This document shows, in pieces, positions 43,140 through 52,221 of a stretch of 64,000 bases of DNA. The DNA comes from Streptomyces sp. NBC_00236 (GTDB lineage: Bacteria; Actinomycetota; Actinomycetes; Streptomycetales; Streptomycetaceae), in the NCBI RefSeq assembly GCF_036195045.1, contig NZ_CP108100.1:8122001-8186000 (forward strand). The letters run 5' to 3'. The translations under genes and the position numbers were made by a program. Position 1 is the stretch's first letter. The number at the start of each line of letters is the position of its first letter. Below the pieces are notes generated by a model that saw only the letters and a program-made list of their open reading frames with translations, was not told the origin of the DNA and searched no databases.

Positions 43140-45746
43140 ATGAACGAGCAGTACGTGTGGGATCTTCAGGACGTTGACGAGACCCGGGTCGGGGTCGTCG
43201 GTGGCAAGGGTGCGCACCTGGGCGGGCTGTCGCGGATCGAAGGTGTCCGGGTGCCGCCCGGATTCTGTGTGACGACGGACGCCTTCCGGCGCGTCATGTC
43301 GGAAGAGCCGTCGATCGATGATCGGCTCGATGAGCTGTCGCGTCTGAACCCCGACGACCGGGAGGCGGTCCGCACGCTCAGTGCGCAGATCCGCCGGTCC
43401 ATCGAAGGGATCGCCGTCCCGGGCGATCTCGCAGCGGTGATCACCCGCGCGCTCGCCCGCCTCGGTGACCGGGTCGCCTGCGCGGTCCGGTCCAGCGCGA
43501 CGGCGGAGGACCTGCCGACGGCCTCGTTCGCCGGCCAGCAGGACACGTACCTCAACGTCCTGGGGCCCGCGGCGGTCCTGCAGCACATCAGCAGGTGCTG
43601 GGCCTCGCTCTTCACCGAGCGGGCCGTGACCTACCGTCAGCGGAACGGCATCGACCACCGTACGGTCCACATGGCCGTGGTCGTGCAGCAGATGGCCTTC
43701 CCGGAGGCGGCCGGCATCCTGTTCACCGCCGACCCCGTCACCGGCAACCGCAAGGTCGCCACCGTGGACGCCGGCTTCGGCCTCGGCGAGGCACTGGTCT
43801 CCGGCCTGGTGAACCCAGACGTGTTCAAGGTGCGGGACGGCGAAGTCGTCGCCAGGACGATCGCGGCCAAAGAGCGTGCCGTGCTCGCGTTGCCTGACGG
43901 CGGTACGCAGGAAGTGGCGATCGACGCGCGGCGCCAGGAGCTGCCTGCGCTGACCGACGAGCAGGTGGTACGGCTCGTGGGGCTCGGGCGGCGCATCGAA
44001 GCACACTTCGGCTGCCCCCAGGACATCGAGTGGTGCCTGGTCGACGACGGCTTCCAGATCGTTCAGAGCCGGCCGGTCACCACTCTGTTCCCCGTCCCCG
44101 AGACCGACGACCAGGACAACCACGTCTACGTCTCCGTCGGTCATCAGCAGATGATGACCGACCCCATGAAGCCGCTGGGCTTCTCCATGTGGCAGCGGAC
44201 GGCCATGGTGGCGATGCACGAGGCCGGCGGAAGGCTGTTCGTCGACGTCACCGCGCGTCTGGCCTCGCCCGCGAGCCGCGCCGCCCTCCTGGAGATCATG
44301 GGGAAAGGCGATCCGCTGGTCAGGGACGCTCTGGAGACAGTCCTCGACCGTGACGACTTCGTACCTTCGCTCCCGGACCCGGGGCCCGGGAAGCCGCCGG
44401 CCGGAGGCGCGCCCGCCCCGGTCGAGACCGATCCGGCCGTCGTCACCGGCCTGATCGCGGCGAGCCGGGCGTCCGTCGCCGCCCTGGAGCGCGAAATCCG
44501 GACGAAGACCGGACCGGCGCTGTTCGACTTCCTGCTGGAGGCCTTCGAGGAGCACAAACGAGTCCTCGGCGACCGGGTGAGCATGCAGGTGATCATGGCC
44601 GGCATGGAGGCCACATGGTGGCTCAACGACAAGCTGGAGGAGTGGCTGGGGGAGAAGAACGCGGCCGACACGCTCACGCTGTCCGCTCCTGACAACATCA
44701 CGTCGGAGATGGGGCTGGCGCTGCTCGATGTCGCGGACGTGATCCGCCCGCGGCCGGAGGTGGTGGAGTTCCTCCGGGGCGTCGAGCACGTCGAGGACGA
44801 CGCCTTCCTGGACGAACTGGCGAAAGTCACGGGCGGGCCCGAAGCGCGCGAAGCCATTGAGGCCTACCTCGACCGGTACGGCATGCGTTGCGTCGGCGAG
44901 ATCGACATCACGAGGCCCCGCTGGCGCGAACGCCCCACCACGCTCGTGCCCGTGATCCTCGACAACGTCAGGAACTTCGGGCGAGGCGCTGCGGGGCGGC
45001 GTTTCGAGGAAGGGCGGCAGAGGGCGGAGAAGAAGGAACAAGAGGTTCTCTCACGTCTGCGAGTTCTGCCGGACGGGGATCAGAAGGCTGACGAGGCCAA
45101 GCGGATGATCGACCGGGTCAGGACGTTCATCGGGTACCGGGAGTACCCGAAGTACGGCATCGTCAGCCGTACCTTCGTCTACAAGCAGGCCCTGCTGCGA
45201 GAGGCCGAGCGTCTCGTCGAGGACAACGTGCTCCGCGACAGGGAGGACATCTTCTACCTCACGTTCCAGGAGCTCCACGACGTGGTGCGCTCGAACCGGC
45301 TGGACGAGCGGCTGATCCAGCGCCGCAAGGACGCCTTCCGGTCGTACCACGCGCTCACACCGCCCCGGGTTCTCACTTCGGACGGGGAGGCGCTCACGGG
45401 GGCGTACCGGCGCGACGACGTGCCGGTCGGTGCTCTGACCGGCGTCCCTGTTTCCGTCGGGACGATCGAGGGCAGGGCCCGCGTCATCCTCGATATGTCG
45501 GAGGCCGACCTCGAAGCGGGCGACATCCTGGTCACGGCCTTCACGGACCCCAGCTGGTCGCCGCTGTTCGTCGGGATCGCGGGCCTGGTGACGGAGGTGG
45601 GCGGCGTGATGACCCATGGCGCGGTGATCGCGCGGGAGTACGGTTTGCCGGCTGTGGTGGGAGTGGAGCAGGCGACCCGGCTGATCCGGGACGGGCAGCG
45701 GATCCGTGTGCACGGAACGGATGGGTACGTAGAGATCCTGCCCTGA
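43140..45746 (+). CDS. rph: rifamycin-inactivating phosphotransferase
   Basis: 868 residues, the usual Rph length. The N-terminal ATP-binding domain (about 1-315; GGKGAHLGGLSRI, AVRSSATAEDLPTASFAGQQ, DIEWCLV) is followed by a rifamycin-binding domain (about 325-750). The C-terminal swivelling domain has the phospho-accepting His826 in GGVMTHGAVIAREYGLP. The enzyme phosphorylates the C21 hydroxyl of rifamycins with ATP, giving phosphate and AMP. ATG 43140 has CGGAGG 7 bp upstream. The RAE upstream supports the identification over PEP synthase. Confidence 0.95.
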   Translation: MNEQYVWDLQDVDETRVGVVGGKGAHLGGLSRIEGVRVPPGFCVTTDAFRRVMSEEPSIDDRLDELSRLNPDDREAVRTLSAQIRRSIEGIAVPGDLAAVITRALARLGDRVACAVRSSATAEDLPTASFAGQQDTYLNVLGPAAVLQHISRCWASLFTERAVTYRQRNGIDHRTVHMAVVVQQMAFPEAAGILFTADPVTGNRKVATVDAGFGLGEALVSGLVNPDVFKVRDGEVVARTIAAKERAVLALPDGGTQEVAIDARRQELPALTDEQVVRLVGLGRRIEAHFGCPQDIEWCLVDDGFQIVQSRPVTTLFPVPETDDQDNHVYVSVGHQQMMTDPMKPLGFSMWQRTAMVAMHEAGGRLFVDVTARLASPASRAALLEIMGKGDPLVRDALETVLDRDDFVPSLPDPGPGKPPAGGAPAPVETDPAVVTGLIAASRASVAALEREIRTKTGPALFDFLLEAFEEHKRVLGDRVSMQVIMAGMEATWWLNDKLEEWLGEKNAADTLTLSAPDNITSEMGLALLDVADVIRPRPEVVEFLRGVEHVEDDAFLDELAKVTGGPEAREAIEAYLDRYGMRCVGEIDITRPRWRERPTTLVPVILDNVRNFGRGAAGRRFEEGRQRAEKKEQEVLSRLRVLPDGDQKADEAKRMIDRVRTFIGYREYPKYGIVSRTFVYKQALLREAERLVEDNVLRDREDIFYLTFQELHDVVRSNRLDERLIQRRKDAFRSYHALTPPRVLTSDGEALTGAYRRDDVPVGALTGVPVSVGTIEGRARVILDMSEADLEAGDILVTAFTDPSWSPLFVGIAGLVTEVGGVMTHGAVIAREYGLPAVVGVEQATRLIRDGQRIRVHGTDGYVEILP

Positions 45747-45768
45747 CCGGTCCACGAGAGGTCGCACA

Positions 45769-45800
45769 CCGCACGCCGGGACACGCTTTCCGGCGTGCGG
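45769..45800. terminator. bidirectional terminator after rph
   Basis: Perfect 11-bp arms CCGCACGCCGG (45769-45779) and complement (45790-45800) with a 10-base loop, between convergent genes. Confidence 0.85.
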
Positions 45801-45873
45801 CGTGCGGCGGACATTGCGTGGGGGCCGGCCCCGCGCGTGCGGGGCGGCGGCGCCGGGCGAGCCGACCGGGGCG

Positions 45874-46878
45874 CTACTGCGCGCCGCGCAGCCGCAGAAG
45901 GTAGGTCGCGGTCAGTGCGACGGCACGGTCCCCGTCATGCGACAGTTCCGCGAGGGCGGATGACGCCGCCGCCCCCGGAACCGCGGCCAGAGCCTGCGTC
46001 AGCCGTCCGCGGGCAGATGTTCCGGTGGCGTCGTCGGTCAGACGGCCGATGAGTCCGGTCGCGATCCGGTCCGCCATCGCGGCGTCGCTCGCCAGCACGC
46101 TCAGGGCGTCGGCCGCATCGGTGTCGTTCCTTCCGTCCACGATCATCGCGATGAGGATCGGGGCCGCCTCGGCCTCGCCACGTGTGCCGAGGGCAAGAGC
46201 CGCGTACCCGCGGACCGCGATGTCGGCATTCACCAGGGCGTGCCGCAGCTCCGCGGTCGCCTCATCGCCCGGCATCTCGGCGAGTGCCCGGACGGCACGC
46301 TCCCGTACGGCGGCCACCGTCGAGCCGAGGCCCTGCGCCAGCAGCGCGGGAACGCCGTCGCCGGACCGGGCAAGGGCCCATCGCAGGGCTCCGGCCACGT
46401 TCGTGTCCGCCTCGCTCAGCGCTGCCTCGACCAGGGCCTCGACCGGCACCGGAACCTCGTCGCCCGAGGCGAGGGCCGCGCGTTGGCGCGCATCGGGACT
46501 CTTGGAACCCAGAGCCTGGAGAAGCGCGACGACCTGGAGGACGCCCTCCCAGCCGGCGGGTTCCGCCGCATCGATCCGGTGCAGCCGCGTGAGCAGGTCG
46601 GTCTCGGCCGCGATGCGCTCACGTGTCTGACGGATGAGATCGCCGACGAGCTCCGAGGGTGTGAAGCCGGGATCGTCGAGCGCGCGTTTGACCTCACGCA
46701 GCGACAGCCCCAGTGACCGCAGGCTCTCGATGTGGAAGATGCGCCGGATGTCCTCTCCGGAGTACTCCCGGTAGCCGGCTCCCGTACGACCGAACGGCCG
46801 TACCAGGCCGAGCGACTCGTAATGCCGGAGCATCCGCGCACTGACTCCGGACCTTTGCGCCACCTCACCGATCAGCAT
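45874..46878 (-). CDS. MerR-type regulator fused to HEAT repeats
   Basis: 334 residues. Residues 1-110 are a MerR winged helix and long coiled-coil helix (MLIGEVAQRSGVSARMLRHY). From about 130 to the end are HEAT-like alpha-helical repeats (AVRERAVRALAEMPGDEATA, IAVRGYAALALGTRGEAEAA). The HEAT part replaces the usual ligand domain and suggests control by protein-protein contact. The next gene upstream, 9 bp away, encodes a HEAT-only protein and may be its partner. Confidence 0.88.
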   Translation of the reverse strand: MLIGEVAQRSGVSARMLRHYESLGLVRPFGRTGAGYREYSGEDIRRIFHIESLRSLGLSLREVKRALDDPGFTPSELVGDLIRQTRERIAAETDLLTRLHRIDAAEPAGWEGVLQVVALLQALGSKSPDARQRAALASGDEVPVPVEALVEAALSEADTNVAGALRWALARSGDGVPALLAQGLGSTVAAVRERAVRALAEMPGDEATAELRHALVNADIAVRGYAALALGTRGEAEAAPILIAMIVDGRNDTDAADALSVLASDAAMADRIATGLIGRLTDDATGTSARGRLTQALAAVPGAAASSALAELSHDGDRAVALTATYLLRLRGAQ

Positions 46879-46887
46879 GTCCTATGG

Positions 46888-47553
46888 TCACCCGTGACTG
46901 TGCCCGCCGAGGGCGACGACGCGCTTCGCCTCCTCGAGCGCGAACTCGAACCCGGTGTCCGGATCGCGCAGCAGCCGCTGTGTGGCGAGTGCGTGTACGC
47001 GTACCCGCGGGTCGGAAGCCGTCGTCTCTCCGTGGAGAGCCGGCACGATGACCTCACCCAGGGCGACCAGGGCGCGGCTGAGACTCAGCCGCGTCTCCCG
47101 GTTCCCGCGCCCGAGCTGCGTCGCGAGCACCACGGCCAGGGCTGACTCCTCGCCCTCCGGTACGAGCAAGACCGCGGCCCGCCAGGCGGCCCGGGCGACC
47201 TCGTGGTCGGCGTCGGACAGCAGCGCCCGTGTGAGGGCCGGCCAGGCCCGCCGGTCCCCGATCTTGGACAGGGTGTGCAGTGCCTGGCTCCGGGCCTGCG
47301 CATGCTCCGAACGGAGCTCGCGGACCAGCCGGGGAAGTGTCGTGGACACCGGGTGGCGGGTGAGTGCCCAGGTCAGCATGTCGCGGACGAAGAAGTCGGG
47401 CTCGGCCCCGCACCGCTCGATGAGCTTGTCGACGAAATGGGGGTCGGGCGTCGAACCGATCACCAGAGCAGCTCGCAGCCGCACGGACGAACGGCTGTCC
47501 TCCAACCCCTGGAGCGTCGGCGACGGATCCGTGTTCTGTCTCATGGCCTTCAT
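46888..47553 (-). CDS. HEAT repeat protein
   Basis: 221 residues made almost wholly of HEAT repeats (RSSVRLRAALVIGSTPDPHF, HEVARAAWRAAVLLVPEGEE, RETRLSLSRALVALGEVIVP). No catalytic motif, signal or membrane segment. ATG 47553 has GAGGAGG 8 bp upstream. It ends 9 bp before the MerR-HEAT gene on the same strand, so the two form an operon and probably a complex. Confidence 0.85.
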   Translation of the reverse strand: MKAMRQNTDPSPTLQGLEDSRSSVRLRAALVIGSTPDPHFVDKLIERCGAEPDFFVRDMLTWALTRHPVSTTLPRLVRELRSEHAQARSQALHTLSKIGDRRAWPALTRALLSDADHEVARAAWRAAVLLVPEGEESALAVVLATQLGRGNRETRLSLSRALVALGEVIVPALHGETTASDPRVRVHALATQRLLRDPDTGFEFALEEAKRVVALGGHSHG

Positions 47554-47643
47554 CTGGACCACCTCCTCGGCAAGCAGTGAAGGGCTTGTCATCGTGTCAA
47601 GGTCAAACCGCAGCGGCTGCGCGGTCGCCGGGCGTCACGGCCG

Positions 47644-47696
47644 AGCGGCAGGAAGGGGCCCGACCGGATACTCCGGTCGGGCCCCTTCCTGCCGCT
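47644..47696 (-). terminator. strong terminator after the PRC-barrel gene
   Basis: Perfect 24-bp arms (47644-47667 and 47673-47696) around a 5-base loop. It separates the PRC-barrel gene from the HEAT operon. Confidence 0.92.
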
Positions 47697-47708
47697 GTGT
47701 GACGGGGC

Positions 47709-48062
47709 TCAGGTGCGGCGGTGACTGCCGTAGTAGTCGCCGACCTGCTCGTGGTACCCGGCGTCCCCGAGGTGCTTGTCCTTGTCGAACTCGGGGGAGT
47801 TCTTGATCTGGTCCTTTGTCAGGTCGACAAAGATCCTCTGCTCGTGCGGGTCGACGCTGATTACCGTGCCGGCCGGGAGCAGGACGTGCTTTCCGAAGAT
47901 CCAGAGACCGGTGTCCACCACGAGGTACGAGGAGTTGACTTCGTCCGAGTGCTTGTCGACCTTGCCGATGCTTCCGTCGGTCGCCTCGACCTTGTATCCG
48001 ATCAGGTCGGTGCCCGTGGTGTGGTTGGCGGCCGGCTGGTAGCCCCAGATGTTGTCACTCAT
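47709..48062 (-). CDS. PRC-barrel domain protein
   Basis: 117 residues. A single PRC-barrel (DLIGYKVEATDGSIGKVDKH, YLVVDTGLWIFGKHVLLPAG, VSVDP-like VISVDPHEQRIFVDL) followed by an acidic tail typical of stress-induced actinobacterial PRC proteins. ATG 48062 has AAGGAG with 7-bp spacing. Such genes often belong to the SigB-type osmotic/oxidative regulon, which fits the neighbourhood. The molecular role is unknown. Confidence 0.9.
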   Translation of the reverse strand: MSDNIWGYQPAANHTTGTDLIGYKVEATDGSIGKVDKHSDEVNSSYLVVDTGLWIFGKHVLLPAGTVISVDPHEQRIFVDLTKDQIKNSPEFDKDKHLGDAGYHEQVGDYYGSHRRT

Positions 48063-48380
48063 GAAATGGCTCCTTCATAGAGATTCTTCACCCGCCGCAG
48101 GTGAAACAGCGGAGGGTGTCGGCGTCCCGTGCAGAAGCGGTGACGCTCTCTCGGGAGACCGTCTGCCCTGCCTCCCCATCCTCATGCCTCTGCGTCTCGG
48201 AGAGTGTGCGCCTCTGTGTCTCGGAGAGTGTGCGGGAGGGAGGAGAGCGGGCGAGGAGAGGAGAAAGCTGCCCCGCGGCCGAGCGGCATCTTGTTCCCGT
48301 GGTCCCGGCGGGGAAACCCGCAGTTTCGGATGCATGAGAGGCGATGGTCAGGGCATTCGAGTTCCTGGAGGTTGATAAAT
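48063..48380. other. intergenic region between PRC-barrel and small membrane protein genes
   Basis: 318 bp, no gene seen. It contains a dyad TTCACC/GGTGAA (48087-48092, 48100-48105) close to the PRC-barrel start and the 24-bp tandem repeat at 48187-48234. Confidence 0.5.
48187..48234. repeat. two-copy 24-bp tandem repeat
   Basis: 48187-48210 and 48211-48234 are identical at 23 of 24 positions (core TCTCGGAGAGTGTGCG). Each unit contains a small dyad TCTCGGAGA. Confidence 0.85.
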
Positions 48381-48551
48381 ATGGTTCCCCTGCTTCTCGT
48401 TCTTCTGCTCGCTCTCGTTCTCTTCGGTGCGGGATTCGCATTGAAGGCCTTGTGGATCGTGGCAGTGATCGTGCTGGCTGTCTGGCTGCTCGGCTTTGTC
48501 ATGCGTTCCGTAGGAGCGGGCGGCCACCGTGGCCGCTGGTACCGCTGGTAG
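48381..48551 (+). CDS. small hydrophobic membrane protein
   Basis: 56 residues. Nearly all of residues 2-43 is hydrophobic (two helices: VPLLLVLLLALVLFGAGFAL and ALWIVAVIVLAVWLLGFVM). The tail is short and basic, GGHRGRWYRW. ATG 48381 has GGAGG 9 bp upstream. It matches the small hydrophobic proteins often found in actinobacterial stress regulons. A very strong terminator follows directly. Confidence 0.82.
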   Translation: MVPLLLVLLLALVLFGAGFALKALWIVAVIVLAVWLLGFVMRSVGAGGHRGRWYRW

Positions 48552-48570
48552 TCGTCGACGACCAGCCAGT

Positions 48571-48614
48571 CGTGCGGGGTGGCCCCGGCCAACAGGCCGG
48601 GGCCACCCCGCACG
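48571..48614 (+). terminator. strong terminator after the small membrane protein gene
   Basis: Perfect 20-bp arms (48571-48590 and 48595-48614) with loop AACA. It isolates the next operon from read-through. Confidence 0.92.
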
Positions 48615-48653
48615 TGTGTGGAGCAGGGCTCGGCCTGCCGGTCCCGGGACGCC

Positions 48654-48678
48654 GATTCGGAGCGTGTGGGACGGGTAC
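48654..48678 (+). promoter_or_regulatory. SigB-type stress promoter
   Basis: GATT, 15 bp, GGGTAC fits the GNNT-N14-16-GGGTAY consensus of the Streptomyces SigB/SigH group. It lies 32 bp before the GTG of the ATP-grasp gene and just after a terminator, so it should drive the ATP-grasp/CocE operon. Confidence 0.7.
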
Positions 48679-48709
48679 GCGTCGTGAACCCCCACGAAAG
48701 GACAACGCC

Positions 48710-50020
48710 GTGTCCCACCAGCGGAACATCTTCGTTCTCGGCCTCGATGAAGCCAACCTGCCGACGCTGAAAGCTGTCCCGGACGCCGACACGTACAGGT
48801 TCCATCCGCTGCTCAGCATCCAGGAGCTGCAGGAGGGCGAGGTCTCGGTCGCCGATCTGATGAGCCGGGCCCGGGCGGTCCTCGACGCGCATGACGGCAG
48901 CATCGACGCGATCGTCGGCTACTGGGACTTCCCGGTCAGCACACTCGTGCCGATGCTGGGCCGGGAGTACGACACACGTACCACCAGCCTGGAATCCGTC
49001 GTCAAATGTGAGCACAAGTACTGGAGCAGGCTGGAACAGCGGAAGGTCATCGACGCGTACCCGAACTTCGGACGGGTGGACCTCGACAGCACGGACCCCC
49101 GGCCGCCCGACGGTGTGGCATTTCCCATGTGGCTCAAGCCCGCTCTCGCCTACTCCTCGGAACTCGCTTACGCGGTCTCGGACATCACGGAATTCCGCGC
49201 GGCCGTCGACAGGATACGACAGGGGATCGGCAGGGTGGGAAGGCCGTTCGACGAAGTGCTCAGCCTGCTCGAACTGCCTCCGGAAATGGCTGGTGTGGGC
49301 GGTCAGGTATGTCTTGCGGAGGAGGCCATGACCGGCCTCCAGGTGGCCGTGGAAGGATATGTCCACGAAGGGGAAGTCACCGTCTACGGAGTGCTCGACT
49401 CGATCAACTACCCGGGTTCGCCCTGTTTCCTCCGCCACCAGTATCCGAGCACGCTCCCTCCGGGGGTGATCCGGCGGCTGCATGAGGTCAGCAGGCGAAC
49501 GATGCGACAGATAGGAATGGACTCGGCCACATTCAGCATCGAGTACTTCTACGACCCGAAGACCGAGGAGGTCAGCCTGCTGGAGATAAATCCGAGGCAT
49601 TCGCAGTCGCATGCGGAGCTCTTCGCCTATGTTGACGGAACCGCCAATCACCACAGGATGATCCGTCTCGCACTCGGACTCGACCCGGCGGCGCCCGGTG
49701 GCCAGGGACCGTACCGCATGGCCGCCAAGTGGTACTACCGCTGGTTCGGCGAAGGCCAGGTGCACCATGTGCCCACGCCGTCCGACCTCGCCGCCATCGA
49801 ACGCCGTATCCCCGGAGTGCGCATCGACGTCGTGCCCGCCGAAGGGCAGAAGCTCTCCTCCGTGTCCCAGCAGGACAGTTACAGCTACGAGGTCGCGCAC
49901 ATCTTCACCGGAGCGGACGACGAGAAGGGCCTGCGGCGCAAGTTCGACCAGTGTGTCGCCGCGTTGGGCCTCACCTTCGACGAAACGGCTCCGGGCGGCC
50001 GTGACCGGGAGACGTCGTGA
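48710..50020 (+). CDS. ATP-grasp domain ligase of unknown substrate
   Basis: 436 residues. An N-terminal PreATP-like domain (NIFVLGLDEANLPTLKAVPD) is followed by an ATP-grasp core. Visible parts are the KCEHKYWSRLEQRKVIDAYP lid, FPMWLKPALAYSS, MTGLQVAVEGYV, and the metal-binding end FSIEYFYDPKTEEVSLLEIN with NPRHSQSH. It probably couples ATP hydrolysis to amide or thioester bond formation. GTG 48710 has AAAGGA 8 bp upstream. The stop overlaps the start of the CocE-type gene, so the two are coupled. Confidence 0.85.
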   Translation: MSHQRNIFVLGLDEANLPTLKAVPDADTYRFHPLLSIQELQEGEVSVADLMSRARAVLDAHDGSIDAIVGYWDFPVSTLVPMLGREYDTRTTSLESVVKCEHKYWSRLEQRKVIDAYPNFGRVDLDSTDPRPPDGVAFPMWLKPALAYSSELAYAVSDITEFRAAVDRIRQGIGRVGRPFDEVLSLLELPPEMAGVGGQVCLAEEAMTGLQVAVEGYVHEGEVTVYGVLDSINYPGSPCFLRHQYPSTLPPGVIRRLHEVSRRTMRQIGMDSATFSIEYFYDPKTEEVSLLEINPRHSQSHAELFAYVDGTANHHRMIRLALGLDPAAPGGQGPYRMAAKWYYRWFGEGQVHHVPTPSDLAAIERRIPGVRIDVVPAEGQKLSSVSQQDSYSYEVAHIFTGADDEKGLRRKFDQCVAALGLTFDETAPGGRDRETS

Positions 50021-52104
50021 ACGGGGACAGGAGCAGGAGGGAGCAGACCATCGGTATGCGAGATGTCGATCAACTGCCGTACGCGGTCCAGCAGGAGGAC
50101 CACGTCACCATCACCATGTCGGACGGTGTCCGGCTGTCAGCGAGGATCTGGCGCCCCACCGGGTCGGACGCCGAGCCTGTCCCGGCGATCCTGGAGGCCA
50201 TTCCTTACCGGAAGAACGACCTGACTTCCACCCGCGACGCAATCCACCACCCCTACATCGCCGGCCATGGTTACGCCTGCGTGCGGGTCGACCTGCGAGG
50301 CACGGGGGAGTCGGAAGGCGTCCTTCGGGACGAGTACCTGGAGCGGGAACAGCTCGATGCGGAGGAAGTGCTCGCCTGGCTTGCCGCGCAGTCCTGGTGC
50401 GACGGCAGCACAGGGATGATGGGCATCTCGTGGGGCGCCTTCTCGGCGCTCCAGGTCGCCGCCCGGCAGCCGCCGAGCCTGGGCGCCATCGTCATCGCCT
50501 CCTTCACCGACGACAGGTACGCGGACGACATGCACTACGTCGGTGGCGCCATGCTGTCCGACAACCTGGCCGAGGCCGGGACGATGTTCGCCTATGCCAC
50601 CTGCCCTCCCGACCCGGACGTGGTCGGCGAGTGCTGGCGCGACATGTGGCGCCGGCGTCTGGAGGCCGCTCGGCCGTGGGTTCTCGAATGGCTGCGCCAT
50701 CAGCACCGTGACGACTACTGGCGCCACGCCTCGCTCAGTGAGGACTACGGGTCCCTGCGTTGTCCCGTGCTCGCCTCCAGCGGCTGGGCGGACGGGTACT
50801 CCAACGCAGTGACACGTCTCCTGAGCCGTGTCGACGTACCCCGCAAGGGGCTGATCGGCCCCTGGTCGCACAAGCTCCCGCACCTCGGCGAACCGGGACC
50901 GGCCATCGGGTACCTCCAAGAAGTGGTCCGGTGGTGGGACCGCTGGCTCAAGGGCATCGACAACGGCGTCATGGACGGCCCCATGATCCGGGCCTGGATG
51001 CAGGAGAGCGTGCCTCCGTCCACCTCCTACCAGGAGCGCCCGGGGCGCTGGGTGGGCGAGCCGGCCTGGCCCTCGCCCCACATCGAGGAGGTGGTCCACC
51101 CCCTGCGCGACCGCTCCATCGTGTGCGACGGACGGGGCCCCGGGCCGGCGGACGCGAGTGGATCCGCCGGGCTCGTGCACACGATCCAATCGCCGCTCTC
51201 CGTAGGTCAGTTCGCCGGGAAGTGGGCCTCCTACAACGCCCCGCCGGATCTGCCGTACGACCAGCGTGAGGAGGACGGCGGCTCACTCGTCTTCGAGACG
51301 CAGCCTCTGACGGAACGCCTGGAGATCCTCGGCGCTCCGGCCGCGGAACTGTTGGTGTCCTCGTCGGGCCGGGCGGCGCAGGTCACCGTCCGCCTGTCGG
51401 ACGTCGCGCCCGACGGCCGTGCGACCCGGGTGACCTACGGGGTGCTGAACCTTGCGCACCGATCGGGTGACGGCGCTCTTGAGCCACTCGAACCCGGAAG
51501 GAAATATCAGGTCCGGATCCCGCTCAACGGAGTCGCCCAGGTATTCCCCGCCGGACATCGCGTGCGTCTCTCGCTCTCGACCTCGTACTGGCCGCTCGTC
51601 TGGCCGGCGCCCTCGCCCGCCCGGCTGAGCGTTCATGAGGCCGGGAGCTCCCTCACGCTGCCCGTCCGGCCCGCGGCCGCTCCGGACGAAGTTCCTGTGG
51701 CGCCGTTCGGTGAGCCCGAGGGGTGCGAACCGTCGGAGGTCACCCAGCTGACGGAGCCCGAACAGGCGTGGACCGTGTCCAGGGACCTTGTCGACTACCG
51801 CTCCTCCCTCGACATCGTGAAGGACCGGGGGCTGCAGAGGTACGAGGAGAACGGGATCGAGGTCGGGTTGAGGGCCTGCGAGAAGTACACCTCCATCGCC
51901 GACGACTTCGGATCGGTGAGTGGTGAGGCGGCCTGGACCATGCGTTTCAGGCGTCCCGGATGGGACGTCCGGGTGGAGACCCGCACGCTACTGACGTCGG
52001 ACGAGACCGATTTCCACGTCGATGCCACCCTGGACGGCTACGAGGACGGCCGCAGGGTGTTCTCCCGCACCTGGAACGAGAGCGTCCCGCGAGTGAACGT
52101 CTGA
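50017..52104 (+). CDS. CocE/NonD family hydrolase (X-Pro dipeptidyl-peptidase S15 fold)
   Basis: 695 residues. The alpha/beta-hydrolase domain has the PAILEAIPYRKNDLT entry, DLRGTGESEG, and the nucleophile elbow GISWGAFSALQ. A C-terminal jelly-roll domain (from about residue 400; SPLSVGQFAGKWASYNAPPD, VFPAGHRVRLSLSTSYWPLV) is typical of CocE. No signal peptide, so cytoplasmic. It hydrolyses ester or amide bonds in the family. It is coupled to the ATP-grasp ligase, so the pair may make and break the same kind of bond. Confidence 0.9.
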   Translation: MNGDRSRREQTIGMRDVDQLPYAVQQEDHVTITMSDGVRLSARIWRPTGSDAEPVPAILEAIPYRKNDLTSTRDAIHHPYIAGHGYACVRVDLRGTGESEGVLRDEYLEREQLDAEEVLAWLAAQSWCDGSTGMMGISWGAFSALQVAARQPPSLGAIVIASFTDDRYADDMHYVGGAMLSDNLAEAGTMFAYATCPPDPDVVGECWRDMWRRRLEAARPWVLEWLRHQHRDDYWRHASLSEDYGSLRCPVLASSGWADGYSNAVTRLLSRVDVPRKGLIGPWSHKLPHLGEPGPAIGYLQEVVRWWDRWLKGIDNGVMDGPMIRAWMQESVPPSTSYQERPGRWVGEPAWPSPHIEEVVHPLRDRSIVCDGRGPGPADASGSAGLVHTIQSPLSVGQFAGKWASYNAPPDLPYDQREEDGGSLVFETQPLTERLEILGAPAAELLVSSSGRAAQVTVRLSDVAPDGRATRVTYGVLNLAHRSGDGALEPLEPGRKYQVRIPLNGVAQVFPAGHRVRLSLSTSYWPLVWPAPSPARLSVHEAGSSLTLPVRPAAAPDEVPVAPFGEPEGCEPSEVTQLTEPEQAWTVSRDLVDYRSSLDIVKDRGLQRYEENGIEVGLRACEKYTSIADDFGSVSGEAAWTMRFRRPGWDVRVETRTLLTSDETDFHVDATLDGYEDGRRVFSRTWNESVPRVNV

Positions 52105-52221
52105 GCATCGCCCGTGCGGGAGCAGATGTGTCCGTCCCTCGGCGTGGCGCCGCAGGGCCACCCAGCGGGGCCTGCCCGGTGGGCGGAGCGGTGGACGGCA
52201 GCCCGGGACCTCCCGCGGGGC

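Noticed and set aside
42810..45041. A 743-codon frame opposite rph
   Set aside because: Antisense shadow of a gene with extreme third-position GC.
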